Source: Patellaria atrata CBS 101060 (Eukaryota > Ascomycota > Dothideomycetes > Patellariales > Patellariaceae). From it: DNA of 64,000 bases. The stretch covers positions 782,757 through 846,756 of the forward strand of contig MU006099.1 of the NCBI GenBank assembly GCA_010093705.1. The letters are read 5' to 3'. Under the pieces are notes generated by a model. The model did no database searches. It was not told where the DNA came from and worked only from the letters and a program-made list of their open reading frames with translations. Position numbers and translations under genes: made by a program. This document shows positions 10,640-22,577 of the stretch, one piece after another. How positions within the stretch are numbered: the stretch's first letter is position 1; every line of letters begins with the position of its first letter.

Positions 10640-11874
10640 TCAAGAGCTGCTAGCGGTGATACCATCAGCAGCGCTTTTGCCCTTTTCTGCATCCACTTCT
10701 TGAGGGTTATTCATAGCCGGGATATCGTCTATGTAGAGCTTGTGCTGCTCGATGTATGCAATAACCTCTGGAGGGACCAGATAACGAATACCTAGAGTGA
10801 GATGAATTTAGCACAAACTTGCATTACCCTAGACCGGTAGGTACTTACTTAAAGACTTTTTGAGAAACAGTCGGATTTTGGTCGAAGAAACGTCGTTTTG
10901 AATGAGGGGCGCTATGACGCGAATATTGTCCCTGTACTTCTCGAGAGGTCCCATCGCAGCATCGATATCTGTACCAGCTCGCTCCACACAAAATAGCCCA
11001 AAATGGCCGAGAATTACGTCAAGGTCCTCTTGAGCTACAAGTCGGTCAGCAAGTGTTCCCGTCGTAATCAAAATTCGGGTGCATATGGACTTACCCCAAA
11101 CGCCAGGCGCACTCATCGTCTGAGAAGAATATTAGCATGACGAGGGCTTTTTCTACTATCGCGAGGGGCTACATGTTGTACCTCTACTAGATCCGCCCCA
11201 CTGAGAAGCGAGACATGCACCTTTTGTTGTTCTCCCGCTTCATTTCTCACTAACGCATGCTTATCAAGTTCGTCCTCAATATGCTGAAGTACACGTGCGG
11301 TAGGCTATACGAAATTAGTGTCATATTATATTTGTTCATGCAGCACGTATTTGTACCTGATAGTCGGCACATCTGGCCTCATGGTCGTCGACCATAAGTA
11401 CGGGTGAGTTGCGAACGGCAAGCCGAGCCATATTGACCCTATGGTGGACAGGAGCAAGACCTTGCTTCCGATATTTCGCGCCCACGGGGCTCATGTAAGC
11501 ACCTTGGAGCCAGATCAATTTTGGCCTCACAGTCTTAGGGTATCGCATGTACCTATGAACTCCCATTCCTGAGATAGTCGACAATAGTCTGCGGCCAACT
11601 CCACCATTCTTAGATCTATGTTCGTGGGTCATTAGCCTTGTGACACTCGATATCGGACTGTTCGCTGCGTTCGAGGATCATTGCGCTTACGGAGGTAGGT
11701 TGTAGGACTGAAACTTCCACATGATACTAACACCAAAGGTTTTTTGTTCGTTTTCAAGGTTGTCTGAAGTTTGGACTGGTCGAACTGATACCCTTCAAGG
11801 GTATCTCCAGGCTGCATGAACTCCATCGGTCTCCACAGGGAGCCACTAGATCCCCGACGTTCAGATAGTGTCAT
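10640..11874 (-). CDS. NMA1: Nicotinamide/nicotinate mononucleotide adenylyltransferase
   Basis: Seven exons by frame: 11874-11691, 11615-11553, 11502-11357, 11304-11182, 11119-11095, 11034-10849 and 10791-10640; total 879 nt, 292 aa. All six introns are 50-75 nt with GT-AG ends. The enzyme joins NMN or NaMN to AMP from ATP, making NAD or its deamido form. The nucleotidyltransferase signature appears as PLVLVSCGSFSPTTYLHLRM across intron 1. Later family motifs are GAYMSPVGAKY, WEFIG, LMVDDHEA and the C-terminal ATP-binding block NDVSSTKIRLFL. Exon 5 is only 25 nt and encodes TMSAPGVW, so simple ORF finding breaks the gene apart. The length fits fungal NMNATs (about 280-300 aa). Location is probably cytosol/nucleus (family knowledge). 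The start at 11874 is the only upstream in-frame ATG that keeps the block. Confidence 0.93.
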
Positions 11875-14017
11875 AGAACCTCTGCACCTTCTTTTGATAC
11901 TTTCGACTTGGAGGTTGTGTATGCTTCGTCTGCGGTGGTAGGAAGGCTTTTAGTGTAAAAAAGGTTTCGATCGTTCGAGCCTCGAGAGTTCGCAGTTCGG
12001 AAGAGGAGCGTTGAGTCAGGCTTTTGACCGGCGAGAACCGGCGGCGAGTTTTTTTCGTAAGCAAAGGGCTCAATCCTATGATCGGACGGGTGGGAGCGAG
12101 GAAAGCAGGTGGGTAGATTTGAGTTTGAACGGTTGGCGGGTAAGAAGAAGCAACTTTGTGGTAGTTTTAACTGTGCTAGTCGTAGTTTGAGGACGGGAGA
12201 ATGATAAATGGTAAAGTAACCCCGCGCTACCTACTATGCTGGATAGAAACCTACAGTAAGGTAATAATAAGGCAATAAGCAGGCAAGCGGGCGAGACCAT
12301 CCGACCTTCACTTCGGAAATTTCAGCAACGAACGATTGATAGTAATAAGTAAGGGGTTGAATAGTGATTTGTTGTCGGAAGGGTCTCTCCTAGACAAAGA
12401 GTTTTGTTTTCGTTCTTTTCCGCAATATTGATAAAGGTAATGGAGGGAGATACCTTTCAAAAGCAAGGCTGCGTCACAGCAAGCCACACCTCAAAACCAT
12501 AGATGCCTTATGAGTATTTCGGTATTTCCACACGTTTTGTGCCGGGGAAATCCTGGAGAGACATCAGAGGTTGTACAAGTATAAAATTAGTTCATTCATA
12601 TATGTCTGCCTGGCCTTATCTTATGCTAATAATAATGACAGTTTGTTCAAGAATAACAAGGTAGCCGGTAGATAAATGGAAGGCATAAGGTAGGTAGGAA
12701 AGATGCTCAACAAGTCAAACTGGACAAACATGCGGGGTACTGAGCTTTATACACATGCTCTTCACCTCACATCCAGATGTACGGATGTACGTTACCTTAT
12801 AAGCGTAAGGTACAAAAGGTACTGTAGAACCACAAAGCGATGGGTATGCTTTGCTCTCAGTGATATTTCCTTCGCCATATTCCATTACGACTTTTTACTT
12901 GGAATCACAAAACGTCTCTTGACTCTGTCTACTCTGTATACTACCGCTCTTTGCTCGGTAGAATTTCCGGCGACAGGGCGCGAAAGGCTTGCGCCGCGCT
13001 GCATTGAACTTGCACTTCCATTTACGGTACCTTATCCACCCACCTCATGGAGGTACACCTCAGTACACCTCAGCACAGTATACAGTAAAGTATACCGCAC
13101 AGTATACAGTACAGTATACAGCACAGTATACAGTACAGTATACAGCATAGTATACAGTACAGTATACAGCACAGTATACAGTACAGTATAAGTACAGTAT
13201 ACAGTACAGTATAAGAACAGTATACAGTACCGTATAAGCACAGTATACAGTACGGTACAGTAAAAGAAAACAGAGTAACCTAAGCTAAAGTACCTGATAT
13301 ATCTCATACCTGTGACTGATCTATGTGCTCTTGCGTCAATAATGTCGAGTAGGTAGAGTAACCCTGAATAATTCGCTTTTGAGATATCAATTGATGACTT
13401 TTAGCCGCGCGGATATTGAATACTAAGAGATCAAGCATTGTTCCCTATCCTCCATTGAATTAGAGAGGTAAAGTTAGCCGGCAGAGAGGTTAGGGGCAGG
13501 TTTGAAATAAGCGCGTTTCGCCAAACGGATACAACGATCGAATGGGTTAAGTGACTTAGTGAGGTGTAGACCGACAACACTACTACACCACCATCAATCA
13601 TCTTTGGAAGAAAGCTTCTGACTTCTTCATGTCCGCTGACTTTCCCTTCGACAAACCCATCAGCTTACCTGCACACTGCTGTAGGTAAGCACAAGATCGT
13701 GAAATTTTCTTTCTTTTTTGGCTTCTCACTTCATCTCCCCACCGTTGCGAATGAGTGCCTCGCCTATGGCAGACACGAGCGAGTGAATGTAAATGGAGAA
13801 GAGAGGGCCACCTCAATCCAATTTTCCCGACATTTCTTCACTCTCATCGACACCCGACTACAGGTACACTCCAGAAGTTCCTTTCTTTTCTTACCGCGCC
13901 CCACTAAGACCCTTCCATTAACAATCCTCAACCTTCATTTTCGACACTCCAAACTCCAAGCAATCCTCAACCCACTGGGATCAACCCTCGACCCACTTCG
14001 GAGTATCTAGATTCTAA
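11875..14017. other. Divergent spacer between NMNAT and UFD4 genes
   Basis: A 2.1 kb region between two head-to-head genes; it should contain both promoters. No convincing gene was found. It holds a 24-bp minisatellite (13075-13262) and several AAGGTAC/TACCTTA words around 12780-12830. The longer frames here either span the minisatellite or lack family similarity. Confidence 0.65.
13075..13262. repeat. 24-bp minisatellite of self-complementary ACAGTATACAGTACAGTATA units
   Basis: Eight tandem copies: four 24-bp units starting at 13075, 13099, 13123 and 13147, three 23-bp units at 13171, 13194 and 13217, and a degenerate copy from 13240. Each unit contains the palindrome CTGTATACAG or GTATAC, so both strands can fold into nested hairpins. 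The last unit bases vary (ACAGC, AAGT, AAGA, AAGC), which orders the copies. It lies 755 bp upstream of the UFD4 start. On the minus strand it reads as a Thr-Val-Leu-Tyr repeat, which I regard as an artefact. Confidence 0.93.
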
Positions 14018-17000
14018 ATGTCATCAAGGGTGACTCGCTCTGCTGCGAGAGCCTCTGCAGGTACAAATTCAGCGCCGACCCAACTCACGAACGATCCTGT
14101 ACCTGATCCCCCCCCGGTACGATCCTCACGTAAACGTAAAGCTTCTACCCGCGAACCTACTCCTCCAGACCCGTCCCCGGAATCTCCATCGCAACCATCT
14201 CGAAAGGCAACCAAACGTTCAAAGGTGGACAAGCCTGAATCTAGTGTTAGAGCTCCCCCCACCCAACCTCACCCACCTCCGGCCATACGCAGTCGAAAGG
14301 GAAAAGCTGCTGTCACCATGTCAAATGCTGGGTATGGAATTCATAACAGTCGGGAATAACGGAACATGGCTGACATGATTAGACCGTCGTCGGGACCTTC
14401 CGAGGAAACATCGCCGGCCCAAGCAATCGCGTCTTCTTCGACGAGTAAACGCAAGTCAACCCGTAAGAGGAGCAATATCGGTGAGGAAAATAAGAGTATC
14501 GCCGCTCAATCAAACCTTAAGCTTACGTAATATAGACAATGGGCCTTCAACGACCACTCCTACCTCCAGACGTTCGAAGAAGTCTCTTCCCAAACCTGAT
14601 GAAGATTTAGAAATGAACGACGTCGAAGACGAGAAGCACGAGGATTCAACATTGAAGTCCAATGAGGATACATTTCGCCCTCATTCGAGTGACGATAGCG
14701 GCGGAGATGACCAATCCCACAATTACCCTGAAGATGAGGATGACAATCCTTTTGAAAGTAATTTCTTACGACGTGCTACCGGAGCAGGGCTCTCGAGTAC
14801 CTTACGGGCGTTAAGTGGCATGATGTCTGGACAACATTCCAGACTTCGAGGTATACTAGAGAGACTCAAACAGAAAGATGATCCATCAATGCAATTGATC
14901 GCCTTGCAGGATCTTTCAGAGTTGCTCTTAATATCTACGGAAGACAACCTTTCCGGTCAATTCTCCCCCGATCAGTATATCAAAGAGCTTATTACCCTAA
15001 TGCAACCCAATGAGTTTGGAGAAGAGAACCCAGAAATCATGCTTTTAGCCTGTCGATGTATTGCTAACATGATGGAAGCTCTTCCAGCGTCTACAGGTAA
15101 TGTGGTTTATGGTGGAGCTGTACCTGTCCTTTGCCAGAAACTGCGTGAGATTCACTATATTGACCTAGCGGAACAAGCATTGAGCGTAAGTCTTCCACTC
15201 AAAAACTTCCGGCAATATCACTGACAAGCTTTTCAGACACTGGAAAAGATATCGGTCGAGTTTCCAGCGTCGATCGTCCGTGAAGATGGCTTAGAAGCGT
15301 GTCTAACCTACCTAGACTTTTTCGCAACGGGCACCCAGCGCACGGCCGTAACTACTGCAGCAAATTGTTGTCGGAATATACCGGAAGACAATTTCGATGT
15401 TATCAAGCGAGTGATGCCAATCTTGCAAAACGTTCTTAACAATAGTGACCAGAGAGTCCTGGAACAAGGCTGTCTCTGCGTGTGTAGGATTGTGGAGAGC
15501 TTTAAGTATCAGGATAAGAAGCTGGAGGAGCTCATAGAGCCAGAGTTACTTCGTGCCATTCTCCGCCTGCTCCTACCGGGGACCACGAATCTCATTGGAC
15601 CTAACATACACACCCAATTTCTACGTGTGCTTTCCATCACTGCTCGTGCAAGTCCACGTCTTTCCGTGGAGCTCTTCAAGATGAATGTGGTCGATACTCT
15701 GTATCAGATTCTCACTGGGATATCGCCACCATCCGGTACCGATGATATCGCTACGAAGATTGACACTGTAGTCATTATGCAGGCGCTGATTCACCGTCCT
15801 CGTGAGCAGATATTTGAAACTCTGAATGTAATCTGCGAGCTTCTTCCAGACATACCGGAATCTGAGCTTTTATCCCTTCATGGCACTCAGAACTTCAACT
15901 CTCTGAAAGAAGAAAACGTTGCAAGTTCGACTCGGTCGAAGAAATCGCCCAATGATAAGCGGATAGATTCCCTCGAGGAATGTAAAGTCGAGGTTAAGAG
16001 ATTTGCGGTAATTCTTCTCCCTACTCTGACTGATGCTTATTCTAGCACTGTTAATCTCAGCGTGAGACAAAAGGTCTTGAATGCGCAACTCAAGATGCTT
16101 TCGAACTTAGACGTCGAAATTCTAGGGGAAGCCTTACGCTCAGTACCATATGCTTCATATCTCGCATCAATCCTTTCTCAACGGGACCACCACTCGCTTG
16201 TAACATCTGCTTTACAAGCTGCAGAGTTGTTGCTGAAACGCATGGAGCCTATCTACCGATATCAATTCTATCGTGAAGGTGTCATCTCCGAAATATTGAA
16301 ACTTGCTGAAAGGCCATTGGAAGACTTGCCAGAGAGCAAATCTCAAACTGCTACGGCCGATTTCGAAGTATTACCCGTGGAAGCCTCGAAACGCCATGGG
16401 AACCCTTTTGAGGAGCCGACTAATGAGGAGGTTCCAAGTGATATTCACGTTCTAAACTCGAAGATAGGTGATGACGACGGGGAAGACGACGAGGACGGAC
16501 AGGAAGAACATCACGATGATAACTCCGAGTCCAATTCTGATTCAGAGTCCGATCGTAATATACCCATACCTCCACCTATTGCTCACATTGAGGATGTTAT
16601 AACCGAGCAGGCTAAGAAGCTTATTGAGCAGTATGAGTCGAACGGCGATAAAGCACCAAGAGACCGGGCTTCAGCAATCCTTACTGATTTGAAAGCTTTA
16701 GCTCAGGAGCTTAGAGAATATTACCGGGGTAACGGCTCAGGAGAGGGATCAATACTGTTCTCCCGTCTTGCGACATATTTTGATGGTAATGCTCTAGAGA
16801 GCATCACTAGTTACGAGCTTCTAACCTCAAAGGTCGTTGAAGTTCTGTTGGAAATATTCTCTGGGCCTGATGATGAGGTGTCAGCTGAAGCCCGTGCCGC
16901 TTTTCTCGAAGCGTTTATGGGTTCCAGATTACGCTCTAGTCAGAAGACAAACTCCTCGGCTACTCTGTTCAGTGTCCTGGTTCACAAGCTCCAAGATCTC

Positions 17001-19862
17001 TTAAGCCGCGCGGAGCACTTTGAGGTCATCACAGTCCATCAAAATACTTTTGATAGCAACCGGAGCAGTGCAGCCTCTATGCTTGCGAAACAAATTCGAC
17101 TAAAGTTAGTCGCTGATGAAGACTCGGGAATTCCAAGAGGATATAGAAATATTATGGTTTCTATCCACGCAATTGCAACGTTCAAGGCCCTTGACGATTA
17201 CCTCCGACCTCGTATCAGTCTAGCAGAACGTCCCCGCGGAGCCAGAGATCGCGGCGGCATGTCTGACGCCATTGCCGCCTATGCTGCTGCTCTGAGGGAA
17301 CGCGGAGTGTTCGATGGCAGAAGTTCTTCTGCAGGATCCCCAGCTGCTTTGCCATCCGATACTACTAACCGGCCAAATAAGCGGACCGCGAAATCGAAAC
17401 CACCCAATTCATCAGTCCCAACATCCTCCTTACAAGTTGCTTCCGGTTCTGTCCCTGAGAGATCCCCAGCTGTTCGTCGGTCGTCCAGGCGACATCAATC
17501 AAATTCGCAAGCACCGCCACCACCACCACCTCCTCCTCCCCCGCTACCCGATACTCTCGAGGCTGAAAATATGGGGGAACAGCTAGAGTGCGCGGATGAG
17601 GCTCAGCTTTCAGATGAAGATGACATGGATGATGACAGTGCTCTTGACGCCCTAGTGGATGATCTGGAGAACGAATTGGATGAGGAAATTCCAGACCCGT
17701 CTGCCGTGAGCGTTGAAGTTGCCTCCACTGGTAGAGTCACTGCACGAAAGGAGGATGGGACTCGAGTAGCTACGCCCCTTCAGGGTGCCAGTGCAAGTTC
17801 CTCCCACTTGTCACCAGCAGAACGTTTCGCCGCCATGGCTCGACAGAGCTTCGCCCAACAAGCTCTGGCAAGTCCCACATCGTCTCGGACTATGTCTTAC
17901 GCTGCTGCAGTGCAAGCGATTCCGCAGGATTGGCATATCGAATTTGAAGTTAACGGCGAAAGTATATCCAACGAGACCACAATCTATCGTGTCATTCACT
18001 TCAACCAACATCAGCCGAGCGAAGTTTCTGTTCGGAACATCTGGTCTGTTGTCCATACAATCAAGTTCAAAAAGGTTGCAGGGCCTCCACCAGCAGAGTT
18101 TAGCTCGCTGAGCCCACCTCCTGAGTCGAAATCTCCAACAGTATCTACCTTACCGGTGTCTCTCGACAAGAACCCAACCACATCAGGGATTCTTCGTCTT
18201 CTCAGTATGTTACATGAAATGAACGCGAATATTGACGATGTCCTTTCCGACAAGAAAGAGGCCCAAGGATTCACGACGGAACCAGTCTCACAATTCGTCA
18301 ATACCAAACTGACCGCGAAACTCAACCGTCAATTGGAGGAGCCACTCATTGTGGCTAGCAATTGCCTTCCTAGCTGGAGTGAAGATCTTGCACGCCTCTA
18401 TCCTTTTCTCTTTCCCTTTGAGACTAGGCATCTGTTTCTGCAGTCTACTTCGTTTGGTTACTCGCGCTCAATGACAAGATGGCAAAATGCACAGTCAAGC
18501 AGTGACGCCCGACATGATCGCCACCGTGATGATAGGCCTTTCTTAGGACGCCTCCAACGCCAGAAGGTTCGGATTTCTCGTAGCAGAATATTGGAATCTG
18601 CCATCAAGGTCATGGAGCTCTATGGGTCTTCCCCAAGCATTCTCGAGGTAGAGTACTTTGAAGAAGTAGGCACAGGTCTAGGCCCCACCCTTGAATTCTA
18701 CTCTACAGTATCAAAAGAGTTTTCGAAAAAGAAGATCAAGCTCTGGCGGGAGCATGAGTCTAATGTAAAGGACGAATTCGCTTTCGGAACACAGGGCTTG
18801 TTTCCTGCGCCAATGAGTGAGGAACTTGCTAATAGTGAAAATGGGAAACGGGTCCTTCACCTATTCAAGATGCTTGGGAAATTTGTGGCTCGCTCCATGC
18901 TTGATTCGAGGATTATTGATATCTCATTCAATTCGACATTCTTCCGGATCGGCGACGCCTCGGTTGCAGTAGCCCCTTCCCTTGGAGCCGTTAAGGGAGT
19001 TGATGCTGGACTTGCGAAGTCTCTTAAACTCCTTAAGAAGTTCGCTAATGCGAAGAAAAAGGTTGATGAAAATCCAAAGCTCAATGCCGCGCAGAAAGTA
19101 CAAGCACTTCAGGAGATTGTGATTGACGGTGCTAGGGTTGAAGATATAGGACTAGATTTCACGCTTCCAGGGTATTCCTCCATCGAAATGATCCCTAACG
19201 GCCGCGACGTAGATGTTACGATTGACAATGTCACTTTATACGTGGAAAAGGTCTTAGATTATACGCTCGGTCAAGGTGTACAGCGCCAAATTGATGCCTT
19301 CCGCGCTGGATTCTCCCTGGTCTTCCCGTATTCCGCCCTGAAAGCGTTCACGCCAGATGAACTAGTTATGTTATTCGGTAGGGTGGAGGAAGATTGGTCT
19401 CTTGAGAGTAAGTGAAAACATATCTAACGTAAGAAGAGACTAACCAATCATCATCAACAGCTCTTATGGACTCGGTCAAAGCCGACCATGGCTACAATCT
19501 CGACAGCAAGAGCGTTCGCAACCTCTTGCAAGCCATGTCCGAACTGAACCCTTCTCAACGCCGAGACTTCCTTCAGTTCGTTACAGGTAGCCCTAAGCTT
19601 CCTATCGGAGGTAAACAGCCCTTCCTTGAAGAGACCTCACTTCGACCTTTACTAACGGCTTTTAGGCTTCAAAGCTCTTACTCCGATGTTTACTGTGGTT
19701 TGCAAACCATCCGAACCACCATATACGTCTGATGACTATCTTCCCAGCGTCATGACCTGTGTCAACTATCTCAAAATGCCGGATTACAGCACCATGGAAA
19801 TACTAAGGGAGAGATTGAATGTTGCGATCAGGGAAGGTCAAGGGGCCTTTCACCTGTCTTGA
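14018..19862 (+). CDS. UFD4: HECT-type E3 ubiquitin ligase, UFD4/TRIP12 family
   Basis: Six exons by frame: 14018-14331, 14383-14480, 14536-15185, 15237-19407, 19461-19610 and 19666-19862; 1859 aa, introns 51-55 nt. The first ~220 residues are Ser/Pro/Lys-rich and basic. An armadillo-like helical region follows (roughly 230-550), with [16 protein letters not shown] and later [14 protein letters not shown]. Acidic linkers and a poly-proline run come before the C-terminal HECT domain, recognised from [20 protein letters not shown] and [14 protein letters not shown]. The catalytic Cys is in [18 protein letters not shown] (about residue 1826), some 33 residues from the end as usual for HECT ligases. 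Yeast Ufd4 adds ubiquitin chains in the ubiquitin-fusion-degradation pathway and with Ubr1; the same role is inferred here. The main exon is over 4 kb, and the C-terminal lobe is split by two short introns. Confidence 0.94.
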
Positions 19863-20502
19863 TCTCGTGGTGCGACACGCACATGAGTTATCGACGGCTA
19901 TGACGATAGATATTTTACACATGGAAAGGGAATGGAGTTGCTTTTCTTGCATTTTATGGGCGCACTGTTAACTCTTTATTATCATCTCATCTCCTCATTC
20001 GGAGTCATTAGTGATAATGGAGGATGGGAGGATTCCAATTAAATTGTGCATTGTACGGTTGTTGAGGTAGGGGGGCGCAGGTAGTTCTGGAGGCTTAATT
20101 CATAAAACCTTAAGTAGATAGGAAATATGAAGTAGAGCATTCTGCATAGCTTCTATCACGTAACATGAGCTCCACTTAGTCTCCTTGCCTTCAAAACCAG
20201 CGCCAGCTACCCTTTGTACCTAATGTGTGATACTCCGAAGTAAGATATGAATGACATAAAAGGTCCAGATTTCTTTGATGACAACCTACAATATTCTTCG
20301 ACATATTAGCGGTATAGTACAATACAGGGCGCCAGTCGCTCGTTCTATTTTGGCTTCTAAAACGTTCTCCGTCCTCTTACTTTGTACCACCAGCTACAGT
20401 ACTAAGGTGCTAGCACTCAGACTGACACTTACCTTGCTAATATAATTTACAATGTCCAAATCTCAAAAGGTTGCACCCCTCCCGACACAACGCTCACATA
20501 AA
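19863..20502. other. Convergent 3' spacer, no gene seen
   Basis: This lies between the stops of the UFD4 gene (reading right) and the CUE-Smr gene (reading left) and should hold both 3' UTRs. It is fairly AT-rich. No frame with family similarity was seen. Confidence 0.7.
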
Positions 20503-22146
20503 TCACTTCTTCGAAATACCAATGACGACAAGCTCGCCCCTGCCGACTTCAACCTTCCAGCCCTCATTGAGTAACATCTTCGTAACCGCTGGGCCTACCT
20601 TCGCCACTCCACCTTCACTATGCTTGCCCACGCCCGTCACGATCCTATATCCCTCTTCCATACCTAAGACTACCCTTTCTCTTCCGTTCCTCCCTACCTT
20701 CTTTTCTCCTAAGCCGGCCCACCAAGCTGCCACTTTCTCGCTTGTAATTCGCAAGGCATCTTTCACGGTAACACCGTGCAGATCCAGCTTTGTGGCCGAC
20801 GACTGAGTGGCTACTAATGCATCGGCATCGGCGGCCGTAGCATTTGAGAGAGCAGAGGAGAAATCGCGAGCTACTTGGCTATAGTAAGCGGCAGCACCAC
20901 CCATGTGATTGGAAGAGTTCGCCTTCCGGTATGAAGCCTGGGCTTGAGAGAAAGCGTATGCACGAGCAGTACTGAGGGTAGTTGAGTTCCCGATATAGGA
21001 TTGCGCTGCAAATGCTTGAGTTGAGGGCGTAGGCGGAGGAGTGGGGTTGAGGTCAATAGGGGCATAGCGGGGTATGACCTCGATGCCGCCCTTTTCTTTG
21101 GAGTGGATTGGACTTGCCAAAATCTTAGCAAGCTCATGTGCGCTTGCTGTGGATGGGTGGGTGAGCCGGATAAGGGCCAAGATTTCGGGAAAGTCTACTG
21201 AGGGGAAGTCTTTAGCCAAATCCGCGGCGTTCTGAAGTATTACTGAGTCCTCTAAGACGAAGGGATCAGTATCCTTTATGTTTCGCTCTATGATTGTTGA
21301 GATAGTTTTGGGCATAGAGGCTCCATTATGATGGTACACCGATGAAATTAGGGTACGGGGAAGTTTGGTCTTGGAAGTGAGGAATGCAATATCCTTTGTA
21401 CTGGTTTGCCAAACACTTTTCGGTACTTCCGGCGACGAGATATGGGCATCATCGCCGGTAGGACCCTGTTTTGCTTTTGATTTCTTGGGCCTTTTCTTCT
21501 TTACTTTCGTAATGTTGTTTACTTCGAAAAAGGCGTCAATCCCTTTCGTAGGCACCATCTCCTTTCCGCTCATGGGTTCATCAGCAAAAGAAGCATGATT
21601 CAATAATTCATCCACCGCTCTGTGAAAGTTTCCGTTACACTTCTTCAAGGTAAATGCGACAAAGGATGGTTTGATCCCCGGAAAAGTTTCACAAAGACTA
21701 GCTTCAGTGCCTCCGCTTTGAGTCTGTAAAACATCATCTAGAGGCTCATTCAGGCAGGTTGAGTCCGACGGCAGTCCTGAAAAGGAGGTAGAGTGCTGAC
21801 CCATACCAACCGACCAGAAACTATTAGAGAGATTTGTCGAGTTAGTGTCTTCAAATTGCGACGCAAACTGGTCAAAATTAGAGCGATCTCTATTGGGCAG
21901 TCCACTACTGCCTGATGCATCAAAATCTGTTTGTTGTTCAAAAACGGCATCAAACTTGAGAGTCTCTAGTAGGGTGCGCGCAACCTCAACACGAGGATCC
22001 ATCGGGTGGTCAAAATCAGAAAAGATGGCACGGACCAAAGTACGGTCGAGCGGGGGGCAGTATGTTTCCTGATATGTTTATCAGCACTTATCTTCGTAGA
22101 AACGAAATAGCCATCTTACCTCTAGCTTTGCGATTAGTTCATCCAT
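20503..22146 (-). CDS. CUE2: CUE-DUF1771-Smr domain protein, Cue2-like ribosome-quality-control nuclease
   Basis: Two exons: 22146-22120 (MDELIAKLE) and 22068-20503, with a 51-nt intron, giving 530 aa. A CUE-like ubiquitin-binding segment lies near 120-170 (ETFPGIKPSF, then CNGNFHRAVDELLNH). A DUF1771 helix (AYYSQVARDFSSA) leads into a C-terminal Smr domain with LDLHGVTVKDAL and the second signature TGVGKHSEGGVAKVGPAV. Yeast Cue2 binds ubiquitin on collided ribosomes and cuts the stalled mRNA with its Smr domain in no-go decay. The DLHG and GxGxHS signatures are present here, so nuclease activity is plausible. The gene is head-to-head with HBS1, another no-go decay factor. Yeast Cue2 has two CUE domains; I see only one clear one. 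A general Smr/CUE fungal protein of other function remains possible. Confidence 0.85.
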
Positions 22147-22577
22147 ATTGGGTATATGAGAGAAGGCGTGGATGGTAAGGTTTTCTGATATTCATGCTCG
22201 TAACGACGGAAAATACAGTGGTAAAATTTTGTTGGTGCATGGAAGTTGCGCGAGTGGAAGAGCCGTAGTCAAATAATGAAGGATAAGTGTAGTGAATGGT
22301 GACGGGTGAAGTAGAACTGAGATCTTCAGCATCCGTCGTAGTTCTAAGAGTTCGGTAATAAGTTCATCCGTCACCGCACTGAGAACATGTACATGTGAAG
22401 GAGGGGCAACTTTACGCGGGGGTATAACCTTCCTGTCATCATATCCTTATAGATACCTTAAACAACACCACAGACACCCTCCCTCCACCTCTGAAGTCTT
22501 TGTCTGATTCCAAGTGAATTGGAAAAGACTTTACCGAAAACACCTCCTCCAAACCAGATAACTGTCTCATCATCACA
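22147..22577. promoter_or_regulatory. Shared divergent promoter region of CUE-Smr gene and HBS1
   Basis: Only 431 bp separate the two start codons, which face away from each other, so both promoters and 5' UTRs must fit in it or overlap. I see no clear TATA box that would favour one side. A CACTCTCC-like pyrimidine-rich stretch precedes the HBS1 start. The assignment as a bidirectional promoter is inferred from geometry alone. Confidence 0.55.

Noticed and set aside
13075-13262. Possible CRISPR-like array
   Set aside because: Units are contiguous with no unique spacers, and the DNA is eukaryotic nuclear.
13032-13307. Frames encoding Tyr-Thr-Val-Leu repeats
   Set aside because: They arise from the 24-bp minisatellite; the flanking parts show no coding features.
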